The notes beneath the pieces were generated by a model. It did not search any database, was not told the DNA's origin, and saw nothing but the letters and a program-made list of their open reading frames with translations. A DNA stretch of 64,000 nucleotides, from positions 62,001-126,000 of the forward strand of contig CAWFXV010000031.1 of assembly GCA_963819885.1 (NCBI GenBank), read 5' to 3'. This DNA is from JACVRX01 sp963819885. GTDB taxonomy: Bacteria; Actinomycetota; Actinomycetes; Jiangellales; Jiangellaceae. Shown here piece by piece: positions 33,660 to 43,361 of this stretch (the first letter of the stretch is position 1; every line of letters starts with the position of its first letter). The position numbers and the translations under genes were made by a program.

Positions 33660-34449
33660 GCAAGAAGAGAAGGCCCGGGCCTTCCGGGCGTTGCACGAGG
33701 GTGAGCCGTTCGTACTGCCAAACCCGTGGGACGCCGGCTCAGCTCGGACGCTCGAGGCCCTCGGGTTCACAGCGCTCGCGACGACCAGCTCCGGCTTCGC
33801 CTTCACATTGGGACGTGTCGACGGCAACCTGACGCTAGACGAGGTCGTCGAGCATGCCAGATCGCTCGACCGGGCGACCGCCCTACCGCTCTCCGTCGAT
33901 CTGGAGAACGGGTACGGCCCCGACCCCGACGATGCCGCGCACGCGATAACCCGCGCCGCCGAGGCCGGCGCGGTCGGGGGCTCGATAGAGGACTACGACC
34001 CAACAACCGGTCACCTCTACGATTCCGCTCACGCTGCGGAGCGGATCGCCGCGGCCGCCGCGGCCGCCCGCGAACTGGGGTTTCCGTTCACTCTTACCGC
34101 TCGGGCAGAGAACCACATCCGCGGGAACCCGGACCTTGGCGACACGATTGCCCGCCTGCAGGCCTTCGAGCAGGCCGGTGCCGACGTCCTCTACGCACCG
34201 GGACTGCGAAGCCTCGACGAGATCGCCGCTTTGTGCCGCGCCGTCACCAGACCGGTCAACGTGCTGGCTATTCCCGGCCTGTCGCTCGCGGGGATCGTGG
34301 CCGCCGGCGCGCGTCGTATCAGCGTGGGTGGTGCCCTCACCTGGGTTGCCGTGAAGGCGATGGTCGACGCGGCCGCTGCAATCCGCGACGCAGGCGAATT
34401 CTCGTCCCTGGCCGCACGGCTTCCCCTGGACGAATGGTTCGCTCGATGA
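33652..34449 (+). CDS. Isocitrate lyase/PEP mutase-family protein
   Basis: 265 residues; ATG overlaps the upstream stop region. The PEP mutase fold is visible: FVLPNPWDAGSARTLEALGF, ATTSSGFAFTLGR, LPLSVDLENGYG with the metal-binding DLENGYG, GGSIEDYD, FTLTARAENH, and a C-terminal strand RRISVGGALTW. The lyase KKCGH loop of true isocitrate lyases is absent, so it belongs to the small PEP mutase-like group (2-methylisocitrate lyase/oxaloacetase-like). Forms an operon with the MDR gene. Confidence 0.88.
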   Translation: MSRQEEKARAFRALHEGEPFVLPNPWDAGSARTLEALGFTALATTSSGFAFTLGRVDGNLTLDEVVEHARSLDRATALPLSVDLENGYGPDPDDAAHAITRAAEAGAVGGSIEDYDPTTGHLYDSAHAAERIAAAAAAARELGFPFTLTARAENHIRGNPDLGDTIARLQAFEQAGADVLYAPGLRSLDEIAALCRAVTRPVNVLAIPGLSLAGIVAAGARRISVGGALTWVAVKAMVDAAAAIRDAGEFSSLAARLPLDEWFAR

Positions 34450-34503
34450 AACAACGCCGGATCGGCGGCGGCCTCGATAGCGAGGGACTCCGATCCGTGA
34501 GGA

Positions 34504-34537
34504 TGAATCGGTACGGCTTTCGTGCCGCACCGATTCA
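34504..34537 (+). terminator. Long stem-loop after the MDR-PEP mutase operon
   Basis: TGAATCGGTACGGC and GCCGCACCGATTCA pair over 14 positions with one mismatch around a TTTCGT loop. No U-tract follows, as is usual for actinobacterial terminators. Position ~55 nt downstream of the stop fits a terminator for the operon. Confidence 0.6.
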
Positions 34538-34610
34538 CCACCGGCCTGCGCCGGTAGGCTGCCTGAAGCGATCCCCGTGGCGGCAATGGGTGCGGCCCTA
34601 GGATCGCTGC

Positions 34611-35312
34611 ATGTCCGAGGGGCTGTCCGGGACAGAGGTCGGTAAGGAGATCGCGGAGCACGCCAAGCACGGCAGCGGCCACCATGCCCCGGAGCGGCGC
34701 GACCGCATCCTCGCGATCGCAGAGGCGGCTCTGCTCTCGCTGGTCACGTTGGCGGCGGCCTGGTCGGGCTACGCGGCGGCGAAGTGGAACGGCGAATCCG
34801 CCGTGTCGCTGACCGAGGCATCGGAAGCTCGGACGGACGCGGCCCGGGCCGACCTCGACGCCAGGGAGGACCGCAACTTCGACCTGTCCACCTTTGAGGC
34901 CTGGTTCGACGCCTATGTCGCCGGGGACCAGGACGCGATGGCGATTGCGGAGCGTCGGTTCCGTCCCGAATTCGCGGTCGCGTTCGACGCCTGGCGGGCC
35001 ACCAATCCCGAGACGAACCTGGCTGCGCCGCGCGGCCCGACCTACATGCCCGAATACGAACAGCCGGGACTCGAAGCGGCGAAGTTGTTGGACGAGAAGG
35101 CGGACCAGGCGTTCGCCGAGGGGGTGTCCGCCGGCCAGACCTCCGACAGCTATGTCCGGGCCACCGTGTTCCTGGCCAGCGTGCTCTTCCTGGTGGGTAT
35201 CAGCTCCCACTTCCCGGGCCGGGGTGCGCGGTATTGGCTGATCGGGCTCAGCGCTGCGGTGCTCGTCGTCTCCCTGGTGCAGCTCGCACAACTGCCCCGC
35301 CCACCCGCCTGA
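34611..35312 (+). CDS. Membrane protein of unknown function, three TM helices
   Basis: 233 residues. One TM helix at ~35-52 (LAIAEAALLSLVTLAAAWSG), then a ~110-residue acidic, Ala-rich soluble domain with FDLSTFEAWFDAYVAGDQDAM, and two C-terminal helices (ATVFLASVLFLVGISSHF and YWLIGLSAAVLVVSLVQLAQL). The KWNGE and FRPEFAVAFDAWRATNP segments recur in a family of uncharacterised bacterial membrane proteins. Stands alone behind the hairpin. Confidence 0.7.
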   Translation: MSEGLSGTEVGKEIAEHAKHGSGHHAPERRDRILAIAEAALLSLVTLAAAWSGYAAAKWNGESAVSLTEASEARTDAARADLDAREDRNFDLSTFEAWFDAYVAGDQDAMAIAERRFRPEFAVAFDAWRATNPETNLAAPRGPTYMPEYEQPGLEAAKLLDEKADQAFAEGVSAGQTSDSYVRATVFLASVLFLVGISSHFPGRGARYWLIGLSAAVLVVSLVQLAQLPRPPA

Positions 35313-35897
35313 GACGGGCTCGGTGCAGCCGCTTCGTCCGTGACGCCGGGCGGCGCTTCGGGAACCGTCCAGCGACATGGAAGCGCAACGGTCTCGGTTG
35401 TCGGGCTGGTCGGTCAGCGGCGCGCCAGTGTGGTGCACGGGGCGGCAAGCGCGCGGTCAAGGGGGTAGTTGGCATTGACAGGGTGCGCCAGCAGAGGAAC
35501 AACTGGGCGAACGGCATCGGCTGTTGACGCGCCCGGGTCGGCTGGTACCCGGTCTCGGCGTTGATCTCTCCGGCCGGTGACCATCGCCTTGGCCATCGGC
35601 GAGGACACCGGCGCCAAAGTGGCAAGTCCTGCTGACCAGTCACAACGTGCTCGGCCAGCACGTGCATGCCGTCACGGCAGGTGACCGCTCGCCACGCGCC
35701 GAAGAGAGCCGTTCGGCAAATGACAGTGGTTCAACCGAACACTTGGTGAGACCAGTCGGCCGACAGGCGTCAACCACACCCGATCCGAGATCCGCCAACG
35801 GCGTTGAACCGTTGCACAACCCCGGAATCTGTTGACTTCAGCAAGTGGCGGTCTAGCGTGACAACAGAACCAGGTGTGGAGGCGGAGGGAGAGGTCG
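35313..35897. other. Long stretch without a recognisable gene
   Basis: Neither strand shows a frame with family similarity. Scattered open frames are compositional. The final ~60 nt hold the GGAGGGAGAGG ribosome-binding region of the next gene. Confidence 0.45.
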
Positions 35898-37466
35898 ATG
35901 GGGCGGTCGATTCGATTGTTGACAGTCACTTTGGGGGCGATCGCGTTGCTGGCCACCGCGGCTCAGGCGGCGCCGTTGAACGCTGGCCCGCCGGTGGAGG
36001 TGTCGACGACTAACCCGCTCGCCGGCTGCCCGCCGGATGGGTCGGGGACGAACTTCCCCGGCTCGGAGGTGGAGCCGTGGGTCGAGGTCAACCCGACCAA
36101 CCCGCTCAACATCGTCGGCTTCTACCAGCAGGACCGCTACTCCAACGGCGGCGCAAAGGGCAACGTCGCCGCGGTGAGCCTGAACGGGGGCATGACCTGG
36201 ACGCAGATCGCCGTCCCCAACGACACGCGCTGTACAGGAGGGTTCTTCCAGCGTTCGTCGGACCCGTGGATCTCGTTCGGCCCGGACGGGACGCTGCACG
36301 CGATGAGCCTGGTCACCGATCCCGACGTCGGTGCGGCGTTCGGCGCCAACGGCATGACCTACAACCGGTCGACCAATGGTGGGCTGACCTGGGAGCCGGC
36401 CATCCGGCTTGTCACCGATCCGGTCGGCCGTTTCCTCAACGACAAGAACTCGATCACGGCAGACCCGAACGACGCCGACTTCGTCTACGCGGTGTGGGAC
36501 CGGCTGCAGGTGCCGACCGGGTCGATCATCAACCCGGAGAACGCGGTCGGACTGGGCTTCAAGGGACCGATCTATTTCACCCGGACGACCGACGGCGGTG
36601 ACACCTTCGAGCCGGCCCGCAAGATCTACGAGTCGGGGGCCGTCAAGCAGACCCTCGGCAACCAGATCGTCGTCGAGCCGGCGAGTAGCGGCGGCTCGTT
36701 GTTCAACTTCTTCGCCGACATCACCAACGCGTCCAACCGCCGCGGCGGGATCGGCCCAGTGAAGATCTCATTCATCCGCTCGGATGACCGCGGTGAAACC
36801 TGGACCAAACCCACCCGGGTCGACGACATGATCCCGATGAGCTTGATCCGCGAGGACACCCCAATCGACACCGAAGCAGTAGCGTGCCCGGACCCGACAG
36901 ATCAAGGCGCCTGCCCGATCCGCGCCGGTGATCTCCTGCCCGAGGTGGCGGTCAACCCGGTCAACGGAAACTTGTATGCGGTGTGGATGGACGCCCGCTT
37001 CGACGGCGGCCTATTCGTGGTCGACCACGACAACATCGCGTTCACCCAGTCCACCGACGGCGGCCAGACCTGGTCGGCACCGATCAAGGTCAACAAGACA
37101 CCAACAAGCGAACCCAACGTCGACCAGCAGGCTTTCACTCCCTCGGTGCACGTGGACAACAACGGCACAGTGGTCGTCACGTACTACGACCTGCGCAACA
37201 ACACCCCAGACCCGGCGTCACTCGATACCGACTACTTCGCGGTCAGCTGCGAATCGGCCACCGAGAGCTGCACCAACCCGGCCAGCTGGGAGGAGGAACG
37301 CATCACCCCGACCTCGTTCAACATCCGGAACGCGCCGTTCGCCCGAGGGTATTTCCTCGGCGACTACATGGGGCTGGACAACGCCGGTGACGACGCGACC
37401 GCGATGTTCGGACAGGCGTTCACTCAGAACAACGCCAGCCAGTACTTCAGCCGGCTGACACCATAA
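35898..37466 (+). CDS. Secreted sialidase-like (Asp-box) beta-propeller protein
   Basis: 522 residues starting MGRSIRLLTVTLGAIALLATAAQA, a clear signal peptide with an AQA-type cleavage site. At least four Asp-box motifs (S/T-x-D/N-x-G-x-T-W/F) occur: RSTNGGLTW, RTTDGGDTF, RSDDRGETW, QSTDGGQTW, spaced as in a six-bladed propeller. The catalytic Arg triad of true sialidases cannot be confirmed, so hydrolytic activity is unproven. Exported, probably an exo-glycosidase-like or carbohydrate-binding protein. A hairpin follows the stop. Confidence 0.82.
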   Translation: MGRSIRLLTVTLGAIALLATAAQAAPLNAGPPVEVSTTNPLAGCPPDGSGTNFPGSEVEPWVEVNPTNPLNIVGFYQQDRYSNGGAKGNVAAVSLNGGMTWTQIAVPNDTRCTGGFFQRSSDPWISFGPDGTLHAMSLVTDPDVGAAFGANGMTYNRSTNGGLTWEPAIRLVTDPVGRFLNDKNSITADPNDADFVYAVWDRLQVPTGSIINPENAVGLGFKGPIYFTRTTDGGDTFEPARKIYESGAVKQTLGNQIVVEPASSGGSLFNFFADITNASNRRGGIGPVKISFIRSDDRGETWTKPTRVDDMIPMSLIREDTPIDTEAVACPDPTDQGACPIRAGDLLPEVAVNPVNGNLYAVWMDARFDGGLFVVDHDNIAFTQSTDGGQTWSAPIKVNKTPTSEPNVDQQAFTPSVHVDNNGTVVVTYYDLRNNTPDPASLDTDYFAVSCESATESCTNPASWEEERITPTSFNIRNAPFARGYFLGDYMGLDNAGDDATAMFGQAFTQNNASQYFSRLTP

Positions 37467-37510
37467 TCGCCGACCGTCAAAGGCACCAAGACAAGAGGCA
37501 CCGAAGAGCC

Positions 37511-37548
37511 AGGTGATCGTCTGGATGAGGCGGCATCCAGCGTCACCT
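37511..37548 (+). terminator. Stem-loop downstream of the Asp-box gene
   Basis: CTGGATG-AGGCGG-CATCCAG forms a perfect 7-bp stem, extended outward after a small internal loop by AGGTGA/TCACCT. It lies ~45 nt after the stop. Probable terminator. Confidence 0.55.
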
Positions 37549-37916
37549 GCCCGCCACCGCGACCCGTGACAACCTGCCGCCGGTCGAGCGACACACCGGT
37601 GTTGCTACGCCTCGAGCGCGAGGCGGCATCAAACCGGAACCACAGCTCGATCATTTACAGGACACGCCCAAGCCTCGGCTGACAGGCGCGGAGCACGAAG
37701 GACGGAACTGACGTGCTGTTCAAGCGGCTCGCAACCGCCAGACTTGATCCGCGTCTACACCTGGCGCCCGTTGTGACCCATTCGTTGACCTTGATCGACT
37801 TTCCGCACATGTCGCGCGGATCCTTGCGATGATCGGGTGGCAGGCGAACGACTGCGCTCCTGGACGGGGTATCTCTGGCCAATATTGGTTGGGACCGTGC
37901 GCCCGACACACTCGCT

Positions 37917-38375
37917 TCAGGTGAGACCGAAGCGGATCGCACCCAGGTGGAGGAGCACGACGTCGACTTGCAGGTGGGCGGTGACCCGGCGGATCCCTTC
38001 GTAGAGCACGGTGTCCCCCGAGATCCAGAAGACACCGGCGCTTCGAGGCAGGCCGTGGCCCACGGCTCGTGCCCGCGCACCGCCCAGAGGTTGGGCGCCG
38101 GGGACCGTCGTGATCACAGTCCCACCCGGTCGAGCCGCTCACGGCCGGCGACGTCCAGGTTGTCGCTGTGGTGGTCGTAGGTGAGCAGCACCGCGTCGAT
38201 CGGCGGAAGGTCGGAATGGGGATCGCCGGTCCTGCGACCTAGCGCGACGACGTCCCCCAGCCGAAGTACATTTCCGGCCCGGGGCGTCGAACGTCGGATC
38301 GGTCAGGATCGCCCAGCCTTCGACCTCGATGAGGGTCGTCGGTCCACCGTCGTGGGTCAGGCGGACGTCACTCAC
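37917..38375 (-). pseudogene. Broken MBL-fold hydrolase (UlaG-like)
   Basis: Starts MSDVRLTHDGGPTTLIEVEGWAILTDPTFDAPG, then shifts frame; LPPIDAVLLTYDHHSDNLDVAGRERL is in another frame and carries the metal motif, but the first His of HxHxDH is Tyr. ITTVPGAQPLGGARARAVGHGLPR then jumps to VFWISGDTVLYEGIRRVTAHLQVDVVLLHLGAIRFGLT, skipping an expected ~40 residues, and the C-terminus is missing. Frameshifts, an internal deletion, truncation and a lost ligand make this a true pseudogene. The upstream 37549-37916 holds nothing recognised. Confidence 0.75.
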
Positions 38376-39181
38376 GTCGTGTGACGTATTGCCCAGTCCA
38401 GCGCGTAGTCCGCGATCTCCTCCCAGCCGTCCTGGGCAGGAAGCAGGTGCGGACCTTTGAACTCCTTGACCTCCGTGACCAAGCCGTCGGCCTTGTAGTG
38501 CTTGGCGTTCGACTGCTGCAGCTTCGGCGGCATGAGGTGGTCCTCACTGCCCGAGATGAACAGCAACGGGGCCCGGTCGGCGTTGTCGTAGGCGACATGG
38601 TTGTCGTCCGGGCCGGGGTGGATGTTCGCCAACGCGCTGCCCCAGAAGATTCGGCCGGACGCCGGGATGTGGTAGCGCTCGTACAGCCTCCGCGACTCCT
38701 CCTCGTTGAAGGTGTTCGTGAAGGCGTAGTGCCACTGCTCGTGCGTGAACCCGACCGCCTTATGCCGGTTGGCCGGGTTCTTCAGCACCGGGAACGTCGC
38801 CTTGATCTGGGACAGCGGCACCCGCTTCACGCCCTCGGTCGGTGCCGAGTTCATCGCGACACCTGCCGCGCCGAAGCCGTGGTCCATCAGGACCTGTGTG
38901 AACACCCCGCCGGCAGAGTGGCCGATCAGGATGGGTGGCGAGTCCAGGTCGCCGACGATCGCCTCAAGGTGCTCGACGATCTGCGGCACCGTCACCGTCT
39001 CGATCGGGGTCGGATCCGCATTCAGCGCCTCCACCTCGACCTCGAACCCGGGATAAGCCGGGGCGAGCACGCGGAAGCTGCGCTGTTCGTAGTGGCTGAT
39101 CCAGTGCTCCCAGCTCCGGGGCGTGACCCAGAAGCCGTGGATCAAGACGATGGTGTCTGGAGTGTTCGGGTTGGTCGGCAT
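38372..39181 (-). CDS. Alpha/beta-hydrolase
   Basis: 269 residues starting MPTNPNTPDTIVLIHGFWVTPRSWE (an in-frame GTG nine codons upstream is possible). Oxyanion loop HGFW, nucleophile elbow in PILIGHSAGGVF, acid in LFISGSEDHLMPP and His in FKGPHLLPAQDG are all present. Length and motifs fit the haloperoxidase/esterase-like family abundant in actinomycetes. Substrate unknown. Its stop overlaps the MBL pseudogene start; an IS3 scrap abuts its upstream side. Confidence 0.87.
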   Translation of the reverse strand: MPTNPNTPDTIVLIHGFWVTPRSWEHWISHYEQRSFRVLAPAYPGFEVEVEALNADPTPIETVTVPQIVEHLEAIVGDLDSPPILIGHSAGGVFTQVLMDHGFGAAGVAMNSAPTEGVKRVPLSQIKATFPVLKNPANRHKAVGFTHEQWHYAFTNTFNEEESRRLYERYHIPASGRIFWGSALANIHPGPDDNHVAYDNADRAPLLFISGSEDHLMPPKLQQSNAKHYKADGLVTEVKEFKGPHLLPAQDGWEEIADYALDWAIRHTT

Positions 39182-39189
39182 GTACCAAG

Positions 39190-39612
39190 CGTACGAACTG
39201 AACCGCACTGGCTTCGGTGGGGACTCTGGGGTGCCCCGGGTTTGGTGGAGTCGGGTTGTTGGAAGCTAGGCCACGACGGTCTTACTTTGGTTTCGAATTC
39301 TTGCGGGGACAGCCAGCCGAGCGGGCTGTGTCGGCGGCGTCGGTTGTGCCAGATCTCGAAGTACTCGAACATGGCGTTGGCCAGTTCGATCCGGGTGCGC
39401 CGCCGCTTGCGGTTGAGCACCTCGACCTACATCCGCGACCAGGTCGGCTCGATCATGGCATTGTCGAGCAGTTCGCGATGCTGCCCATGGATGGCACGAG
39501 CCCAGAGGCCTTGGCCCGATCGGTGAACGCCCACGACCCGAACTGCAGACCGCGGTCGGAGTGGATCACCGTGAACGTCCCGACGTGTCCGGACGATCCA
39601 CACCGTCTGGCC
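39190..39612 (-). mobile_element. IS3-family transposase (OrfB) remnant
   Basis: VIHSDRGLQFGSWAFTDRAKASGLVPSMGSI, then in another frame LLDNAMIEPTWSRM and, after a stop, VEVLNRKRRRTRIELANAMFEYFEIWHNRRRRHSPLGWLSPQEFE. This is the C-terminal third of an IS3 DDE transposase with two disruptions. The N-terminal part and OrfA are absent. Its end abuts the hydrolase start, so its arrival may have altered that promoter. Confidence 0.8.
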
Positions 39613-39658
39613 TAGGCATCGCGGAGCGAGTATGTTCGGCCCCTTGGGGGTGATTGGC

Positions 39659-40045
39659 ATGCTCAACGACCATCCGGTGTACGCCACGATCGCGACCGGC
39701 GACCTGGCTCGGGCGCGGGCCTTCTACGAGGGGACGCTCGGGTTCAGCGCCGAGATGGCGGACCCTACCGGTGGCGTCATGTACGGATCGGGAGGCACCC
39801 GCTTTCTGCTCTACCCGAGCGAGTTCGCGGAAGGGCCTCAGCAGACCGTGGCCACTTGGTTCGTCGACGACGTTGACGCGATGGTGACCGAGCTGGCCGC
39901 GAAGGGCATCACGTTCGAGCAGTACGATCTGCCCGGGCTCAAGACCGACGAGCGAGGCATCGCCGAGACGGGGCCGTTCAAGGGCGCCTGGTTCAAAGAC
40001 CCCGACGGCAACATCCTCAACGTCGGCCAGGGTCCAACCAGCTAG
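39659..40045 (+). CDS. VOC-family protein
   Basis: 128 residues starting MLNDHPVYATIATGDLARARAFYEGTLGF. Two VOC modules, the second ending FKDPDGNILNVGQGP. ATWFVDDVDAMVTELAAKGITFEQYDLPG is the usual linker-strand-helix. GGGGGTGATTGG lies upstream. Function (glyoxalase, dioxygenase or drug binding) unknown. Confidence 0.85.
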   Translation: MLNDHPVYATIATGDLARARAFYEGTLGFSAEMADPTGGVMYGSGGTRFLLYPSEFAEGPQQTVATWFVDDVDAMVTELAAKGITFEQYDLPGLKTDERGIAETGPFKGAWFKDPDGNILNVGQGPTS

Positions 40046-40467
40046 GCTCCGAAGACCTGCCCGGCCCGAGGGCCTATCGACCTAATCCGCGAATTCCGCC
40101 AGCGGGGAAGGGCCGACGCGGAGCGCCGACTGGCAGACGTCGGTGAGCACTATGTGGCCCTGTGCCGCGTTCAGCTGGTGATCCCGGTCGGCAGCCGTAC
40201 CTCGCATTCGCTGTGCATGTCGGCGGACCGGCTAGCTCTGCCCGGCAGGCTGGGCCGTCTGCGCAGAGGGTGTGTGAAGAATCGACGCCGGACGCTGGGG
40301 GAGACCACGTTCGGGCGGAGGCCCGAAACCGGAGGCACGGCGGCCGACGTGTTCGTCATGCGCGTGGCCGGCACGCACATGCGACACCTCACCCGGACGG
40401 TGCTCTACGACAGTTACCCCGACTGGGCTGCCCGCTCCTGATCAGGACACAGCCCGCGCCGGCCAAC
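40046..40467. other. Non-coding stretch
   Basis: Contains no frame I can link to a family. A short plus-strand run (GEHYVALCRVQLVIPVGSRTSHSLC) might be a gene scrap but is too short to call. Confidence 0.4.
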
Positions 40468-40656
40468 TTATAACGCTTCCACCCGGCGAAGGAACCCGCG
40501 CAGATCCAGGAAGTCGGCGAGCGACTGCCGGTGCTCTTCGCATGCCACCCAGGTCTTCTCCCGCTCCGGGGCGTGGACTTTCGGATTGTTCCAGACCAGG
40601 GCGTACGACGCCGGCGCCCGGCAGCCCCTCGCCGAACAGACCACAGGGTCGCTCAT
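40468..40656 (-). CDS. Small Cys/His protein of the type annotated 'acetone carboxylase'
   Basis: 62 residues starting MSDPVVCSARGCRAPASYALVWNNPKVH. Conserved pattern CxxxGC ... ALxWNNPxxH ... TWVACEEHRQSLADFLxxRGFL, with Cys/Cys/Cys/His that probably bind zinc. Very widespread in actinobacteria, often labelled acetone carboxylase without evidence. Function unknown. Confidence 0.8.
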   Translation of the reverse strand: MSDPVVCSARGCRAPASYALVWNNPKVHAPEREKTWVACEEHRQSLADFLDLRGFLRRVEAL

Positions 40657-40893
40657 CGGCTGCGCTCTGCGCGTAATACGGAGACAAGCCGGCAGTGCGC
40701 CGCCCCGTTGTCGGCCCAGCCCCGGTTGAGAACCTTGAGTCGTGGCTTCACACCGTCCACATGGTCAGCCTGTCACCTCGCCGGGACCCGGGGGACAGCG
40801 CTTCATGTCACCCGGAATGCGGCAGATCCGGTAATTCAGCGCCACGACTCAGAGGTGGGGTGCGAGCCACCCCAGCCCGTGATGAGGAAGCGC

Positions 40894-41824
40894 TCAGTCG
40901 GTGGTGATGACGACCTTGCCCAGGGTGCCCTGGCCGAAGGTGTTGAACGCCGCCTGCAGCTGGTCGAGCGGGAAGACCTGCTGGACGGTCACCGTGATGC
41001 CGCCGCTGGCCAAACTCTGGGCGCACTGGTCCAGCACCTCGCGGGTCGGGTTGGCGAACACCGGGATCACGGAAGCGGTCTGCGTGGGCACCTGGTCCGG
41101 GCTTTGCACCAGGGTGGAGACGAATCGGCCTCCGTCACGGACCAGCTCCACCGAGCTTTGGGTCCCCGGCCAGGTGGGCGACCGCGTCGACTCCGTCCGG
41201 TGCGATCTCGTGCACCTGCGAGGAGAGGTCACCGGTGTGGTCGACCGTCGCGTGGGCGCCGAGCCGGGTGACCAGCTCGCGTTCGGCGTCGGTGTGCGCG
41301 GTGGCGATCACCCGGGCGCCGGCGGCCGCCGCCAGCTGGACCACCTGGTTGCCGACCCCACCTGTCGCACCGATGACGACGATGGTGTTCCCCGGCTCGA
41401 GGGCGGCACCTTCGATGACGCCGTGTGCTGCGGCCCCGGCCAGGCCGAGCGCGGCGGCGTCGGTGAACGAGACGCCCTCGGGCAGCGGGGCGAGCCCGAC
41501 CGCGGTGGGCACCGTGACGTACTCGGCGAACGAGCCGTCCCCGAGGTAGGGCTTGGTGACCGTGCCGAACACCCGATCCCCGACCGCGTAGCCGGTGACG
41601 CCGGCGCCGATGGCGTCGACCTCGCCGGCGAAGTCCTTGCCGAGCACCAGCGGGAACCGGTGCTCCATGAAGTCCTTGGTGTAGCCGGCGGCGACGGCCA
41701 GGTCGAACCCGTTGACCGACGCGGCCCGGATCCGCACCCGGACCTCACCTTCGGCGGGCTCGGGTACCTCCAGGTCAGTCAGGGTCGGGGCGGTGTCGAA
41801 GCCGGTCATGGCGACAGCACGCAT
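40894..41824 (-). pseudogene. NADP-dependent MDR oxidoreductase with one frameshift
   Basis: The gene starts MRAVAMTGFDTAPTLTDLEVPEP, has VVIGATGGVGNQVVQLAAAAG as cofactor loop, and runs intact to AHLAGDP. It then needs removal of one A in an AAA run (41157-41159) to continue SSVELVRDGGRFVSTLVQ and end FNTFGQGTLGKVVITTD. All of the ~310 residues are otherwise preserved, so this is either a very recent mutation or a sequence error. Zinc-independent reductase of the quinone oxidoreductase-like group. Confidence 0.8.
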
Positions 41825-41859
41825 GGCATCATCCTTGCAGTGTGAGTATCAGGAGTTTG

Positions 41860-42018
41860 TCAGAACGAGTACGGGCCGAATCGGCCCCAGGCCACCACGA
41901 CGGCGGCGAGCATCAGGACAGCGGTGAACACCACACCGCTGGGCTCCCGGCGGCCGATGTGGGTCACCACGGCCAGGAGCATCATTACGGCCAGACCAAG
42001 CCATCCCAGGCCCTCCAT
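41860..42018 (-). pseudogene. DoxX-family C-terminal remnant
   Basis: 52 codons from an ATG: two hydrophobic helices, then VVTHIGRREPSG and the terminal VVVAWGRFGPYSF, the hallmark ending of DoxX-like proteins. The N-terminal two helices are missing and a stop lies ~45 nt upstream in frame. Probably non-functional. Confidence 0.6.
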
Positions 42019-42089
42019 ACCCACAGACACAGCCACCACGGCTGGTCGAAATGTCCATGAAGATCACAGGTATTACAAGTAGATGAGCG

Positions 42090-42330
42090 TTTCGTGCCCG
42101 GCTCCGGGATTGGTAGTCGAGAGTTGCCAGCTGCCGATGGGTGTCGACCGAGTCCAGGTGTGCTTCCCGCGGTGGTGCACCGGCTCACCTGACCAGGTCG
42201 CCGCCTGGATCTCGAGCGACTTGTCCAGCATCTCGGCACGCCGCCTATCGTCGAGCTCCTCGCCGGTGATCGTGAACTCGCTACCGAAGCCGAGGCGTTG
42301 AACCGACCGGCGCGCCAGCGAGGCGGTGGG
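42090..42330 (-). pseudogene. LLM-class (luciferase-like) flavin oxidoreductase fragment
   Basis: RLGFGSEFTITGEELDDRRRAEMLDKSLEIQAATWSGEPVHHRGKH is the conserved central LDE-xLE-x-x-xxWSG-x-x-xxHxGxxY region of luciferase-like monooxygenases. About 75 residues only; no ends. Confidence 0.65.
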
Positions 42331-42364
42331 TGGATGGACCCGAAAATCGATGAAGGTGAGCCAT

Positions 42365-43141
42365 ATGAACTCGAAGCTCGCGGTCGTCACGGGGGCCGCG
42401 CAGGGAATCGGCCGGCAGACGGCCCGAGCACTTGCTGACGCGGGCTACGAGCTCGTGCTCCATGATCTTCGCGAGCCTGTCGAGACGCTTGACGAGCTGC
42501 GAACTCATACCGCACGAATACTCACGGTCACCGGCGACGTCACGTCGCAGACCGACGTCGAAGCGCTTGCACGAAAGGTCGAGCATCAGTTCGGAAGGGT
42601 CGATGCGCTCGTCAACAACGCTGGGATCTCGAGCATCGCGGCGGCCGAGAAGACAACTCCCGAGCAGTGGCGACGGGTGATCGAGGTGAACCTCACCGGC
42701 CCGTTCCTGTTGTGCCGGGCGCTCGGCGCGATGATGCTCGAGGCCGGCTCGGGATCGATCGTCAATGTCGCGTCGATCGCCGCGTTGGCCGGCGTCGCGG
42801 ACCGGGTCGCTTACAACGCAAGCAAACACGGGCTGCTCGGCCTGACCAGAACGCTCGCCGCCGAGTGGGGCGGGCGTGGCGTCCGCGTCAACGCCGTCTG
42901 TCCCGGCTGGGTCAAGACGGAGATGGACGCGGCAGACCAGGGCACCGGCTCATACACCGATCGGGACATCACCGATCGTGTGCCACTGGCTCGTTTCGCC
43001 ACTGCGGTCGACGTGGCCGCCGCGATCGTGTTCCTGGCCGATCCCACCCGAAGCGGTTTCGTCAACGGCGTAGCTCTTCCGGTCGACGGAGGCTGGATCG
43101 CCGATGCCGGCTGGAACGCCTTGCGTCTGAACCACCGCTGA
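42365..43141 (+). CDS. Short-chain dehydrogenase/reductase
   Basis: 258 residues starting MNSKLAVVTGAAQGIGRQ. TGAAQGIG cofactor motif, DVTSQTDVEAL, NNAGISS, catalytic Ser in IVNVASIAALAG, and YxxxK in VAYNASKHGLLG, then NAVCPGWVKTEM. Classical SDR, probably FabG-like NADPH-dependent 3-oxo/alcohol oxidoreductase. AAGGTGA precedes the ATG. A short decayed SnoaL-like fragment (VVDGRITRV) lies downstream on the other strand near 43245-43345. Confidence 0.9.
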   Translation: MNSKLAVVTGAAQGIGRQTARALADAGYELVLHDLREPVETLDELRTHTARILTVTGDVTSQTDVEALARKVEHQFGRVDALVNNAGISSIAAAEKTTPEQWRRVIEVNLTGPFLLCRALGAMMLEAGSGSIVNVASIAALAGVADRVAYNASKHGLLGLTRTLAAEWGGRGVRVNAVCPGWVKTEMDAADQGTGSYTDRDITDRVPLARFATAVDVAAAIVFLADPTRSGFVNGVALPVDGGWIADAGWNALRLNHR

Positions 43142-43361
43142 CGAATCGTCGTGAGCAAGATCGACGTACCGGAAGATCACCCCGGTATCCCGCACGCTCA
43201 CCGCGCGATCCATCGCACTGGGCCCATCGGCTGCAGTCCAGTTGAGCTTCCGCGACGCGTCGGGGCCAGCAGCGGCACCACTGCTGGCGCAGCCGCTCGA
43301 TGGTGTCTTCCAGGCCCACACTCGGGTGATGCGGCCGTCGACCACGCGGATCGTGCGTTCG

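Noticed and set aside
34191..35438. A 415-residue minus-strand frame spanning the hairpin and two plus-strand genes
   Set aside because: Crosses a hairpin and two recognisable genes and has no motif of its own.
42073..42390. An intact luciferase-like protein gene
   Set aside because: Only the central ~75 residues are present; both ends are missing.
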